Shown: one piece after another, positions 41,761 to 50,712 of the stretch
Position numbering within the stretch: position 1 is the first letter of the stretch
Layout: the number at the start of each line of letters is the position of its first letter
Assembly: GCA_019117065.1 (NCBI GenBank)
Contig: DXAK01000048.1
Coordinates: 1 to 64,000, forward strand
DNA: 64,000 bases
DNA from: Candidatus Mediterraneibacter pullicola
Lineage (GTDB): Bacteria; Bacillota; Clostridia; Lachnospirales; Lachnospiraceae
Reading direction: 5' to 3'
Translations under genes and position numbers: made by a program
The notes under the pieces: generated by a model
Told to the model about the DNA's origin: nothing
The model's database searches: none
The model's input: only the letters and a program-made list of their open reading frames with translations

Positions 41761-42438
41761 TTACTCTTCTTTATGTTTTAGCGTGCCCAGCACGGTATCT
41801 ACCTGATTATTGATATGCTGGCCTGTTATCCTTGTGGCCTTTTCCTTATCGTGCCTCTCAATTGCACTGATAATTGCCTCATGTTCCCCCAAAAGCTGAG
41901 GATAGCACTCTTTTTTCTTCAAATATTCGATTCGGTAGCGGTACATCTGCTCTCTTAGATTATTTAGAAGCTGGATCAGCCTCTCATTGTCCGTTGCTGT
42001 GAAAATCACATCGTGGAACGCCTCATCTGCTTGAGCGATCTGGGTGATATCGTCACTTCCCAGAACATCGCGAAAGCGATCTGCCGCCGTATGCAGTTCT
42101 TTTATCCCGCGCTTATCGATGCGCTCACACGCAAGCTGGACCGCAAGTTCCTCCAAAGCGCAGCGCACTTCCAGAACATCCCGGAGATTTTTTTCCGTAA
42201 TCTCTGCAACCTCCGCCCCTTTTCTCGGGATCATGAGCACGAGTCCTTCCAGCTCTAATTTCCGTATTGCTTCGCGGATCGGCGTACGGCTCACCCCCAG
42301 CTTGTTAGCGAGCTGGATCTCCATGAGCCTCTCACCGGGTTTTAGTTCGCCGCGCAGGATTGCACGACGCAAGGTGTTGAATACCACGTCTCTTAAAGGA
42401 AGGTATTCATTCATCGTAACTTCAAAATCAATTGGCAT
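41761..42438 (-). CDS. GntR-family regulator, FadR/FCD type
   Basis: A 225-residue regulator with an N-terminal winged HTH (NTLRRAILRGELKPGERLME, then GVSRTPIREAIRKLELEGLV) and a helical FCD ligand domain with metal-ligand His residues (DEAFHDVIFTAT and LGEHEAIISAIERHD). Effector likely a small carboxylate. Starts inside the last 11 bp of ispE, so cotranscribed with it. Confidence 0.88.
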   Translation of the reverse strand: MPIDFEVTMNEYLPLRDVVFNTLRRAILRGELKPGERLMEIQLANKLGVSRTPIREAIRKLELEGLVLMIPRKGAEVAEITEKNLRDVLEVRCALEELAVQLACERIDKRGIKELHTAADRFRDVLGSDDITQIAQADEAFHDVIFTATDNERLIQLLNNLREQMYRYRIEYLKKKECYPQLLGEHEAIISAIERHDKEKATRITGQHINNQVDTVLGTLKHKEE

Positions 42439-43315
42439 CCTGATCCCTCCTCACACTGTGTATACTCGTTACATAGACCTGTTTTGCCAGTAACTTTTCT
42501 CTGATCTGTCTCTGTGCCTCACGGGCTGCGGCACGATTCTCAAAAAGCCCAAACACTGTCGGTCCGCTTCCACTCATCATGGCATTTAGTGCTCCCGCAT
42601 TCAGCATCTCCTGCTTAATATCTTCGATTACAGGATACATGGGAACCGTCACGCCTTCCAGTACATTTCCCATGCAGGAAGCCACCTTTCTCAAGTTTCC
42701 CTCCCGCAGTCCCTCTATAATCCCGTCAATATCTGGGTGCGCCTTAGTCACTTTCGAATCAAGCGCTTCATACACAGCCTTCGTAGACACGCTGACCGGC
42801 GGCTTTGCAATGAGAACTGTACATTTCGGCATGGCAGGAAGAACGCTTAGTTCCTCGCCGATCCCTTCTGCAAGAACAGTTCCCCGCATGATACAGTACG
42901 GTACATCCGCTCCCAGACGGACGCCCCTCTCCATCAATCCTTTTCTCGACAGCCCAAGACGGAACATACGGTTCATTCCGAACAATACCGCCGCCGCATT
43001 GGAGCTTCCGCCTGCAAGTCCGGCTGCTACCGGGATATGTTTATTCAACGTAATGCGCACGCCCTCCCGGATATGAAACTCGTCTTTCAAAAGCTGCGCC
43101 GCTTTATACGCTATATTTTCGCCTCCCGTAGGGAGAAAATTCAAGTTCGACGACACTTCTATCCCCGATGATACCATTTTCTCAATTTTCACCTCATCGT
43201 AAAGATAGATAGACTGCATAATCATACGTACATCATGGTATCCGTTCTCTCTTCTTCCGAGTACATCCAGCCCCAGATTGATCTTTGCCAGCGCTTTTAA
43301 CTCAATCTGCTTCAT
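42428..43315 (-). CDS. ispE: 4-diphosphocytidyl-2-C-methyl-D-erythritol kinase
   Basis: A 295-residue GHMP kinase of the MEP isoprenoid pathway. Starts LKALAKINLGLDVLGRRENGYHD with the conserved Lys, ATP loop PVAAGLAGGSSNAAAVL near residue 95, and C-terminal MMSGSGPTVFGLF. Overlaps the GntR gene. Normal length. Confidence 0.94.
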   Translation of the reverse strand: MKQIELKALAKINLGLDVLGRRENGYHDVRMIMQSIYLYDEVKIEKMVSSGIEVSSNLNFLPTGGENIAYKAAQLLKDEFHIREGVRITLNKHIPVAAGLAGGSSNAAAVLFGMNRMFRLGLSRKGLMERGVRLGADVPYCIMRGTVLAEGIGEELSVLPAMPKCTVLIAKPPVSVSTKAVYEALDSKVTKAHPDIDGIIEGLREGNLRKVASCMGNVLEGVTVPMYPVIEDIKQEMLNAGALNAMMSGSGPTVFGLFENRAAAREAQRQIREKLLAKQVYVTSIHSVRRDQDAN

Positions 43316-43358
43316 CCTGTGTCCTCCGCCACCTCTCTGTATCTTGTATACATTGTAC

Positions 43359-44918
43359 TTACAGTATACTCATATTTTCTTTCAAAATCAATAGTTTATC
43401 CCCCGTCCTGACATTTTCGCTATCTAAACCATTGATCTCCCTGATCCCATCCACCGTCGTCATATACTGTTTTGCAAGACTCCACATATCCTCGCCGTCA
43501 CGCACGATATGCCCCACAATTCCTGGGCGCTCCGCCAGCGCTTCCATATCAAACGGCTTTGTCTCCACCTTGGTAATCACACTCACTGGAATCATTTTTC
43601 TTAAAAAGACATCAAATGCCAGCACTGCTTTGACCTCTACCGCCTCGCTTCCTGCAAGCGTTACGGCAAGCTGCTCGACATGGCTGGATAAACTACTCTG
43701 TGCGTCCTCGGGCATATCAGGATACTCAATCAGATAAGAGAACGGAAGGATTCCCTGCCAGCTCCCATAAGGTTCTATGTCATCCCCTCTCACATACAGG
43801 AAAGACAGATGCAGTATTCCTTCCACCCGTATTCCCTCCTGCACATGTTGTTCGCTTTCCACTTGAATATTTCCCTGACTGTGAATGATCTGCAGCACAT
43901 CCTCTTTTAGTTCCGGCAAGGCCAGCCGCTCGGATAATTTGCACCTTGACTGATTCTGCATCAAAAGTTCTTCAAATACCGTATCCTGCGTCTCAAAGGT
44001 ACACTCCTCCTCCAATGAATACATATCCCTTAATATTTCTGTCTCCTCTTCCTCGTAAATATTCATCCTAAGGACAAGTGTAGCCTCTATCCCTATAACC
44101 CGCATCTCCCCGTCCTCGTCCATGCGCACATCGGACAGTGTATCCTCCAGAGAATATCTGATATGGTGGAACATTTCCCCGCTCACTCCCTCACACGGGA
44201 TCCTCCCTTCATAGGGAACGCTCTGCTCGATCCAGTCTGCTTTTCCCTCCCCGGACAAATACATGCAAAACATGAGCAGTTCTCCCCTAATCAGAATCTC
44301 ATCCTGTCCCAGACGGATATCCATCTTCCTGCTTACAATATCCGCGGATAGCATCTGCCCAATGCTCTCTTTCGTCCCCGGCAGAACGATCTCCTCCTTA
44401 ATGCGATATGTATCTTTCTTAGAGACAGACAGTTTTAAGAGATTCATTTTCTGCATCTTCCGATAGACAGGGATGCTGCCCTCCACGTCCGTCGTCAGTT
44501 CCTCGTCACGCAGACTCTCTCTTCCAATCTCCAGCTCCGTCATGACACGCAGGCTCAGTTTCCTTGAATGTACCATAGTTCCGGTGAATTCAGTCCGCAT
44601 ATTTCTGATAAAAAATGTCTCATTTCCATCATTTTCCGCATACACCATCTCCTCAAATGGGATTTTCCCCTCTAACACCGCAGGCTTCGGATCCCCGGAC
44701 GCCGTCATGTAAAGAACGCGAAAATAAACCTTGCCCGTAATTTTCACATAATTTTCTACTGGTCGGATATCCTCAGGCCGACATTCTGCGCTCCCTTGTA
44801 TAATCCTCTGCACATCTTCCTTCTGATCCGGAACATTGTAATCTTCATCCAGATAAAACTGGTCAAAGACACTTTTTCCCTCCTGCGTGTAGTGGATCGG
44901 TTTTCTTATCAGCTCCAT
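43359..44918 (-). CDS. DUF3794/LysM spore protein, SipL-like
   Basis: A 519-residue protein with three DUF3794 (SPOCS) repeats over residues 1-450 and a C-terminal LysM domain (IVRDGEDMWSLAKQYMTTVD, then GDKLLILKE). This is the domain order of C. difficile SipL, which binds SpoIVA in coat assembly. Chosen ATG 44918 begins MELIRKPIHY and follows GAGGAGAG. Starts 12 bp after the PrcB-like gene. Its position near spoIIR and the spo operon fits a sporulation role. Confidence 0.85.
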   Translation of the reverse strand: MELIRKPIHYTQEGKSVFDQFYLDEDYNVPDQKEDVQRIIQGSAECRPEDIRPVENYVKITGKVYFRVLYMTASGDPKPAVLEGKIPFEEMVYAENDGNETFFIRNMRTEFTGTMVHSRKLSLRVMTELEIGRESLRDEELTTDVEGSIPVYRKMQKMNLLKLSVSKKDTYRIKEEIVLPGTKESIGQMLSADIVSRKMDIRLGQDEILIRGELLMFCMYLSGEGKADWIEQSVPYEGRIPCEGVSGEMFHHIRYSLEDTLSDVRMDEDGEMRVIGIEATLVLRMNIYEEEETEILRDMYSLEEECTFETQDTVFEELLMQNQSRCKLSERLALPELKEDVLQIIHSQGNIQVESEQHVQEGIRVEGILHLSFLYVRGDDIEPYGSWQGILPFSYLIEYPDMPEDAQSSLSSHVEQLAVTLAGSEAVEVKAVLAFDVFLRKMIPVSVITKVETKPFDMEALAERPGIVGHIVRDGEDMWSLAKQYMTTVDGIREINGLDSENVRTGDKLLILKENMSIL

Positions 44919-44929
44919 ATCTCTCCTCC

Positions 44930-45364
44930 TCAATCTAACAAAACTTCTTTTTCAATAAATTCTAATTGTATGACCACATAGGGAAATGTGGCGGTATCTT
45001 TTATCTCTTCCCCTTTTTCCGGCCCTAACAGATTCGTGTGGACACGGAGGGCATCCGCCGTCTCATACAGGCTGTCGACCTCCACACTGTATCCCGATGT
45101 GGGCTGCTCCCCGTATCCTCTTGCGATGTAGAGTTCTCCCTGATCGGCGTAAGTCATGAAAAAAGGCTCTGTCTGCTTCTCGGCTATCTGTGAGGCAAGT
45201 TCCTCGGGAATCATATCTTTATTCAACACCGTAAATTTCACATCCCTTAATTTCTGTTTATCTCCCCTTTTTGTGACACACCCGGACGCCGTACAGAGCA
45301 TCACGCCAAGAATCATACCTAAGATCAGGAAACGCCGCCATCCTCCCGTCCTCCTTATATCCAT
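44930..45364 (-). CDS. PrcB-like lipoprotein
   Basis: A 144-residue lipoprotein: N-terminal hydrophobic segment, lipobox TASGC, then a PrcB_C-type domain (FMTYADQGELYIARGYGEQP, then TSGYSVEV). PrcB domains are linked to protease complexes in spirochaetes; in Clostridia these small lipoproteins are of unknown role. Directly upstream of the SipL-like gene and likely in its operon. Confidence 0.75.
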   Translation of the reverse strand: MDIRRTGGWRRFLILGMILGVMLCTASGCVTKRGDKQKLRDVKFTVLNKDMIPEELASQIAEKQTEPFFMTYADQGELYIARGYGEQPTSGYSVEVDSLYETADALRVHTNLLGPEKGEEIKDTATFPYVVIQLEFIEKEVLLD

Positions 45365-45578
45365 TGTTTATCCATGACCTTCTTATTTCTCCTGCCCGCA
45401 AGCATATTTTCCCTATAATCATATGACCTCCATTCTTATATTATTCCGACGCAGGGAGCGCGCGCTGACGGCTGTCTCAAGTCTTGTCTTTTTGATATTT
45501 CCGCTGTATAATTTAGTTTGCCCTAACCAATATGGGCATACTATACTATAAAGATGAAAGAAAATTGAGGACTGGTTT

Positions 45579-46322
45579 ATGTTTCGTTTTATCTGTGTTG
45601 TGATCTTTCTGATCACATTCCTCATTGTGACTATCCCCGTGCTTGCGGCGGAATGGCTTATTGGAAAATTTAATCCAAAAGCTCGGGATATCAGCTCCAT
45701 GTACATTGTACGCTGGGGATTCCGGGTTGTCCTGAAACTAGCAGGCGTGCAGGCAACTGTCATAGGTGAAGAGAATGTCCCCGACGGACCTGCGCTTTTT
45801 ATCGGGAACCACCGGAGCTACTTTGATATTCTTCTGACCTACAGCCACTGTAAACGACCTATGGGATTTATCGCCAAAAAAGAGATGAAGCGCTATCTGA
45901 CACTGTCCCTGTGGATGCGCCGCATTTACTGTCTTTTCTTAGACCGTGAAGATCCCAAAGCGGGTTTAAAGACAATCCTGACGGCGGTCGACTATATCAA
46001 ACAAGGGATTTCCATCTTCGTGTTTCCCGAAGGGACAAGAAATGACGGCGAAGAACTGAGTATGCTTCCATTTAAGGACGGCGCCCTTAAGATTGCCACT
46101 AAAACCAGCTGCCCGGTCATCCCTGTCTCTATGAACAACATGGCGCAAATATTTGAAAACCATCTGCCAAAGATCAAAAAGACCCACGTGGTCATAGAAT
46201 ACGGAAAACCCATCTACCCGGATGAACTCGACAAAGATACAAAGAGACATATCGGCGATTATGTAGAAAATATCATCCGCGAGACGATCCATAAAAATGC
46301 GACGCTTATAGAGAATCAATAA
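45579..46322 (+). CDS. plsC: 1-acyl-sn-glycerol-3-phosphate acyltransferase
   Basis: A 247-residue membrane-bound acyltransferase making phosphatidic acid. N-terminal membrane helix, H-x4-D motif in GNHRSYFDIL, and the phosphate-binding FPEGTRND. A candidate promoter with TATACT lies at about 45551. Followed 30 bp later by the GH31 gene. The 214-bp gap before it (45365-45578) shows only promoter-like sequence. Confidence 0.9.
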   Translation: MFRFICVVIFLITFLIVTIPVLAAEWLIGKFNPKARDISSMYIVRWGFRVVLKLAGVQATVIGEENVPDGPALFIGNHRSYFDILLTYSHCKRPMGFIAKKEMKRYLTLSLWMRRIYCLFLDREDPKAGLKTILTAVDYIKQGISIFVFPEGTRNDGEELSMLPFKDGALKIATKTSCPVIPVSMNNMAQIFENHLPKIKKTHVVIEYGKPIYPDELDKDTKRHIGDYVENIIRETIHKNATLIENQ

Positions 46323-46352
46323 TCCGGTAAGTCACCGGCAGGAGGCGACAAT

Positions 46353-48362
46353 ATGATACGAAAATATATTTACGGCAATCCCTATGAGACTGAAGCTGTC
46401 ATCCGCAGCTTTTCGCCGGAGGACAATGCTCCCGCACACGGAGACATCTCGGCGGCAGACGGATTCACATTTACTTACACTATGGATGAGAAAGACATTG
46501 TTTACGGTCTTGGGGAAGCAAACAGAGGACTCAACAAAAGAGGCTACTGCTATATCAGCGACTGTTCCGACGATTCCGAGCACACGGAGGACAAGCGTTC
46601 TCTTTATGCGGCGCACAACTTTATTATCATTGATGGTGCGCAGACATTCGGCGTTTTTTTCGATTATCCCGCACGGATCACATTTGATATCGGTTACACG
46701 AGATCCGATATCCTGACCGTATCCTGCGAGCGTGCAGACCTCTGCTTATATGTTATCGACGGGGATCATCCTTATGATATCGTAAAGGAGTTCCGCAAAA
46801 TAACCGGGCGCAGTTATATTCCTCCGAAATTTGCCTTCGGATACGGACAGAGCCGTTGGGGATATAGGACAAAGGATGACTTCCGAAAAGTGGCGGACAG
46901 ATACTGTCAGGAAGGCATTCCTCTGGACATGATCTATATGGACATCGACTATATGGACGCTTATAAAGACTTTACTCTCGGAAATGAATTTGATGATTTC
47001 TCTGACTTTGTGCAGGAGATGAAAGAGAAGCATATCCGCCTGATTCCGATCATTGACGCCGGTGTAAAGATTGAAGACGGATATGACGTATACGAAGAAG
47101 GAGTTAAAAACCGCTATTTCTGCCAGCGGGAAGACGGAAGCGATTTCGTGGCGGCGGTGTGGCCGGGTGACACCCATTTCCCGGACTTTCTCAATCCCGA
47201 GGCACGCAGATGGTTCGGGGATAAATACCGTTTTCTGACAGATCAGGGGATCGAAGGCTTCTGGAATGATATGAACGAGCCTTCCATCTTCTACTCCAAG
47301 GAAGGGCTTGCAGAAGCAAAAGAGATGGCGCTTAAATTTGCGAACAATGACACGGGGAACTGGGATGGTTCCGGGGAAAGCATCGGTGTATGGCAGATGG
47401 GCGACAAACTAAGAAGCCTCGCCAACAGTCCGGAAGATTATAAGCGTTTCTACCACAATGTGAACGGGAAAAAGATACGGCACGACAAAGTACATAACCT
47501 GTTCGGATTCAACATGACCCGTGCCGCTGGGGAAGCGTTTGAGCGGATTGCCCCGGACAAAAGATTCCTCATGTTCTCCCGCTCCTCCTATGTCGGGATG
47601 CACCGATACGGCGGGGTCTGGACAGGAGACAATAAATCGTGGTGGTCCCATCTGCTTCTGAACATCAAAATGATGCCTTCACTCAATATGTGCGGATTCC
47701 TCTATACGGGAGCGGATCTGGGCGGATTCGGGGCAGATACGACGAGGGAACTGTTGCTTCGCTTTCTTGCTTTCGGCGTGTTTACCCCGCTGATGCGCAA
47801 CCATTCCGCACTGGGGACGAGGGAACAGGAATGTTATCAGTTCGAGAACACCACGGACTTCCGCCATGTGATCGGCGTGAGATACCGCCTCATCCCCTAC
47901 CTGTACAGTGAGTACATGAAAGCCGCCCTGACTGATGACCTGTATTTCAAACCACTTTCTTTCACCTACCCGGATAATGAGATGGCGCGCCGCGTCGAAG
48001 ACCAACTCATGATTGGAAACGAGATTATGATCACCCCAATTTATGAGCAGAATGCACGCGGACGGTATGTATATCTGCCGGAAGAAATGAAATTTATCAA
48101 GTTTCTCCCGAACGGCTCCATCAGTGAGGAAGTTCTCTCACAGGGAATCCACTATATCGACGTGGCTCTCAATGAGGTTCCCCTCTTTATCCGGAAAGAC
48201 AGGTGCATCCCTCTGGCGCAGCCTGCTGAATGTGTGGATATGATCGACACAAAACACCTGACAATGATCGGGTACAAAGGCGCAGAATATATATTCTACG
48301 ATGACGATGGAGTACATAAAGACTATGAAAATCCGGAGAATTACAGAACGCTGAGAATGTAA
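46353..48362 (+). CDS. Glycoside hydrolase family 31 alpha-glucosidase
   Basis: A 669-residue GH31 enzyme: N-terminal beta-sandwich (FTYTMDEKDIVYGLGEANRG), then a TIM barrel with the catalytic nucleophile Asp306 in EGFWNDMNEPSIF and the acid/base region GVWTGDNKSWW. No signal peptide, so it acts in the cytosol, probably on alpha-glucosides taken up from outside. Starts 30 bp after plsC. No transporter adjoins. Confidence 0.93.
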   Translation: MIRKYIYGNPYETEAVIRSFSPEDNAPAHGDISAADGFTFTYTMDEKDIVYGLGEANRGLNKRGYCYISDCSDDSEHTEDKRSLYAAHNFIIIDGAQTFGVFFDYPARITFDIGYTRSDILTVSCERADLCLYVIDGDHPYDIVKEFRKITGRSYIPPKFAFGYGQSRWGYRTKDDFRKVADRYCQEGIPLDMIYMDIDYMDAYKDFTLGNEFDDFSDFVQEMKEKHIRLIPIIDAGVKIEDGYDVYEEGVKNRYFCQREDGSDFVAAVWPGDTHFPDFLNPEARRWFGDKYRFLTDQGIEGFWNDMNEPSIFYSKEGLAEAKEMALKFANNDTGNWDGSGESIGVWQMGDKLRSLANSPEDYKRFYHNVNGKKIRHDKVHNLFGFNMTRAAGEAFERIAPDKRFLMFSRSSYVGMHRYGGVWTGDNKSWWSHLLLNIKMMPSLNMCGFLYTGADLGGFGADTTRELLLRFLAFGVFTPLMRNHSALGTREQECYQFENTTDFRHVIGVRYRLIPYLYSEYMKAALTDDLYFKPLSFTYPDNEMARRVEDQLMIGNEIMITPIYEQNARGRYVYLPEEMKFIKFLPNGSISEEVLSQGIHYIDVALNEVPLFIRKDRCIPLAQPAECVDMIDTKHLTMIGYKGAEYIFYDDDGVHKDYENPENYRTLRM

Positions 48363-48382
48363 AATGCGATTAGGGACACAGT

Positions 48383-48439
48383 AAAACTTGATTGGGGACG
48401 TAGTAAAATCGGATTTTACTACGTCCCCAATTAAGTTTT
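48383..48439. repeat. REP-like palindrome, copy A
   Basis: Two 27-nt arms (48383-48409 and 48413-48439) are inverted repeats with one mismatch and a 3-nt loop; the core is ATTGGGGACGTAGTAAAAT. A related half-copy TTAGGGACACAGTAAAAC precedes it (48370-48387). The core and left arm recur at 50664-50712. Lies between the convergent GH31 and arsC genes and may also terminate both. Confidence 0.8.
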
Positions 48440-48443
48440 ATGA

Positions 48444-48824
48444 TTACAAGTCTTTTATTCTTCGGGCTATTTCCTCTATAACTTCTATAAAACACTCGTC
48501 ACTCTTGCCTGTCGGATCAACGAGCCCCCAGTCATCATCAAAATCCCTCCCGACATATGGACATCCCACATCACATCCCATTGAGATCGCGATATCCGGC
48601 GCGGGGATCTTATCAACCGTTTTACTGTACTGGCTTTGCTCCATATCTATCCCATAAAACTGTTTCATAAGCCGTACAGCGTCCTGATTGATCTGCGGCT
48701 TTGTTTCCGTTCCTGCGGAATAGAAATCAAATCTGTCTCCAGCCAAATGCTTACCGAGAGCCTCCGCGATCTGACTTCGGCAGGAATTGTGAACACAGAT
48801 AAAAGCTATCTTTTTCTTTTCCAT
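48444..48824 (-). CDS. arsC: Arsenate reductase, thioredoxin-linked (LMW-PTP fold)
   Basis: A 126-residue protein with the P-loop CVHNSCRSQIAEALG at residue 10, as in B. subtilis-type ArsC; the redox cysteines of the second half are in SMGCDVGCPYVG. Reduces arsenate to arsenite with thioredoxin. ATG 48824 is 7 bases after GGGGG. Follows the small thioredoxin gene by 2 bp and ends the ars operon. Confidence 0.9.
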   Translation of the reverse strand: MEKKKIAFICVHNSCRSQIAEALGKHLAGDRFDFYSAGTETKPQINQDAVRLMKQFYGIDMEQSQYSKTVDKIPAPDIAISMGCDVGCPYVGRDFDDDWGLVDPTGKSDECFIEVIEEIARRIKDL

Positions 48825-48826
48825 AG

Positions 48827-49153
48827 TCACACCCCCGACTTATACAGCAAGGCAATCACATCATCAGATTTCAGAACTTTACCCATGGCGACAACCTTTT
48901 CATTGACAACAAGGGCAGGCATACTCATAACCCCGTATTCCATCACTTTCTGCATATCGGTAATGTATTCCACCTCTACAGAAAGCCCTATATCCTTTAC
49001 TGCCTGTTTTGCGTTTTCATATTGTTCATGACAGGCTTTACAACCTGAACCCAATACTTTAATACAGCAGATTTCACCCCCTTTTACGTCAGGGCAGCAA
49101 GCATTTGTAATGATTTCTTCTTCCTTTTTCTTTCCAAAATTAAATAATGCCAT
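48827..49153 (-). CDS. Small thioredoxin-like redox protein
   Basis: A 108-residue protein with a thioredoxin-like fold of the TM0996/MTH895 type: the C-x2-C is in LGSGCKACHEQYENA, with a cis-Pro in VMSMPALVVNEK. An N-terminal extension has paired Cys (NACCPD and EICC), which is unusual and could bind metal. Between the ArsP permease and arsC; a likely electron donor in arsenic detoxification. Confidence 0.82.
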   Translation of the reverse strand: MALFNFGKKKEEEIITNACCPDVKGGEICCIKVLGSGCKACHEQYENAKQAVKDIGLSVEVEYITDMQKVMEYGVMSMPALVVNEKVVAMGKVLKSDDVIALLYKSGV

Positions 49154-49171
49154 AGTAATAATCTCCTTAAA

Positions 49172-50185
49172 TTAGATAATTAAATATTGTATTGCGTTGA
49201 AAAGATAGCCTGTAACAATAATACCAGCAGCGCATATCCCAATGAAAATGCCGAGCAGTTTCGGTTTGACCGCTTTGCGGAGCATGATCATTGAAGGGAG
49301 CGAAAGAGTAGTCACTCCCATCATAAAGGAAAGGACGACACCTAACAAAGCCCCTTTTGCAAGCAGAGCCTCCGCAATCGGGATCGTACCGAAAATATCC
49401 GCATACATCGGGATACCCACAATCGTAGCAATAATCACACCAATCGGATTATTCTCGCCCAATGCTTTGACAATAAATTCTTCAGGAATCCAGTTGTGAA
49501 TAAAAGCGCCAATACCTACACCGATCAGAACATAAGGCGCAACCTTTTTCGCCGTCCCAACAACCTGTTCCCACGCGAATTTCATACGGTCTTTAAAATG
49601 CAGTTCCTTCTGCGGAATATCAATAGAATGACCATTTCGGATGTATTCTTCCACCTCATCGTCAAGGTGTAATTTTTCGATCAGAGTTCCGCCTATCACA
49701 GCAATGACCAGACCGAATACGACATACAAAACGGCAACTTTCCAGCCGAAAATACTCATCAACAGAACAAGACTGCCGAGATCAACCATGGGTGAAGAAA
49801 TTAAAAAGGAAAATGTGACGCCAAGCGGCAAACCTGCAGTTGTAAATCCAATGAACAGCGGAATGGAGGAACACGAGCAGAACGGCGTTACCGTACCGAG
49901 CAAGGCGGCAATTATATTTGCCCATATCCCATGGAATCTGCCAAGTATTTTTTTCGTTCTTTCGGGCGGAAAATAACTTTGAATATAGGAGATGAACAAA
50001 ATTAAAACGCCCAGTAATACCATAATTTTTATAGCATCATAGATGAAAAACTGAATACTCGCTCCTATTTTCCCTGTGGTGTCTAAACCACAAGCGTTTA
50101 AAATAGTTGTAATGAGCCGATTCAGCCAGTTCATACCGAGGATCTCATTTTGAAAAAAGTCCCATGCCGTTTTTAATGCTTCCAT
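49172..50185 (-). CDS. ArsP-like permease (DUF318)
   Basis: A 337-residue membrane protein of the permease/DUF318 family with about eight hydrophobic segments. The conserved Cys-rich TPFCSCSSIPLFIGFTTAGL motif is that of ArsP, which exports trivalent organoarsenicals. No ArsB or Acr3 arsenite pump is in the operon, so this may be the only efflux partner. Preceded by arsR at 88 bp. Confidence 0.87.
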   Translation of the reverse strand: MEALKTAWDFFQNEILGMNWLNRLITTILNACGLDTTGKIGASIQFFIYDAIKIMVLLGVLILFISYIQSYFPPERTKKILGRFHGIWANIIAALLGTVTPFCSCSSIPLFIGFTTAGLPLGVTFSFLISSPMVDLGSLVLLMSIFGWKVAVLYVVFGLVIAVIGGTLIEKLHLDDEVEEYIRNGHSIDIPQKELHFKDRMKFAWEQVVGTAKKVAPYVLIGVGIGAFIHNWIPEEFIVKALGENNPIGVIIATIVGIPMYADIFGTIPIAEALLAKGALLGVVLSFMMGVTTLSLPSMIMLRKAVKPKLLGIFIGICAAGIIVTGYLFNAIQYLII

Positions 50186-50273
50186 AAAAAGTCCCTTTCA
50201 TATAGTTATATTGAAATATGTCTATTTATTCAGCTAAAAATGAGTCGTGCAAAAAAGCGGTGTATAAACTTTC

Positions 50274-50582
50274 TCACTTTTCACTGCACGACTTGCTCTC
50301 ACAGTCAACATCAAGTGTGGTCAACTGCCTTAAACATTCTTTTGCCTGCTCCACACCTTTTTCTGAGATGGAGTAATGCATCCACTTTCCCTCTTTGCGC
50401 CCTACAACGATTTCAGCGTCGCAGAGGATTTTCATATGGTGGGAAAGTGTGGGCTGCGTAACATTGATTTCTTCCAACAGCTTGCAAGCACATTTTTCGC
50501 CTGAACGCAATAGCTTTATGATTTTAATGCGGTTTTCATCACAAAATGCTTTGAAGATTGACGCAATTCTTCTTTCGTCCAT
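50274..50582 (-). CDS. arsR: ArsR-family metalloregulator
   Basis: A 102-residue winged-helix repressor: metal-site Cys pair in SGEKCACKLLEE on the recognition-side helix, HTH TQPTLSHHMKILCDAEIV, and further Cys in CESKSCSEK. Senses As(III)/Sb(III). First gene of the operon, downstream of a consensus promoter with an operator. Confidence 0.93.
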   Translation of the reverse strand: MDERRIASIFKAFCDENRIKIIKLLRSGEKCACKLLEEINVTQPTLSHHMKILCDAEIVVGRKEGKWMHYSISEKGVEQAKECLRQLTTLDVDCESKSCSEK

Positions 50583-50598
50583 CAGTCAAAATCACCTC

Positions 50599-50650
50599 AC
50601 ATAGATATTTGTCTATGTATTATTATATTCATCATATAGATTATTGTCAA
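50599..50650 (-). promoter_or_regulatory. ars operon promoter and ArsR operator
   Basis: On the minus strand, TTGACA (50650-50645), 17-bp spacer, TATAAT (50627-50622): exact consensus. ACATAGA (50599-50605) and TCTATGT (50612-50618) form an inverted repeat right at the start site, where ArsR would block RNA polymerase. Confidence 0.8.
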
Positions 50651-50663
50651 TATATTTTAAAAT

Positions 50664-50712
50664 AAAACTTGATTGGGGACGTAGTAAAATCCAATTTTAC
50701 TACGTCCCCAAT
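50664..50712. repeat. REP-like palindrome, copy B
   Basis: ATTGGGGACGTAGTAAAAT (50672-50690) and its perfect inverse (50694-50712) with loop CCA. The left 28 nt (50664-50691) are identical to copy A. Lies between arsR and the AEC gene and touches the AEC stop codon. Confidence 0.8.
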
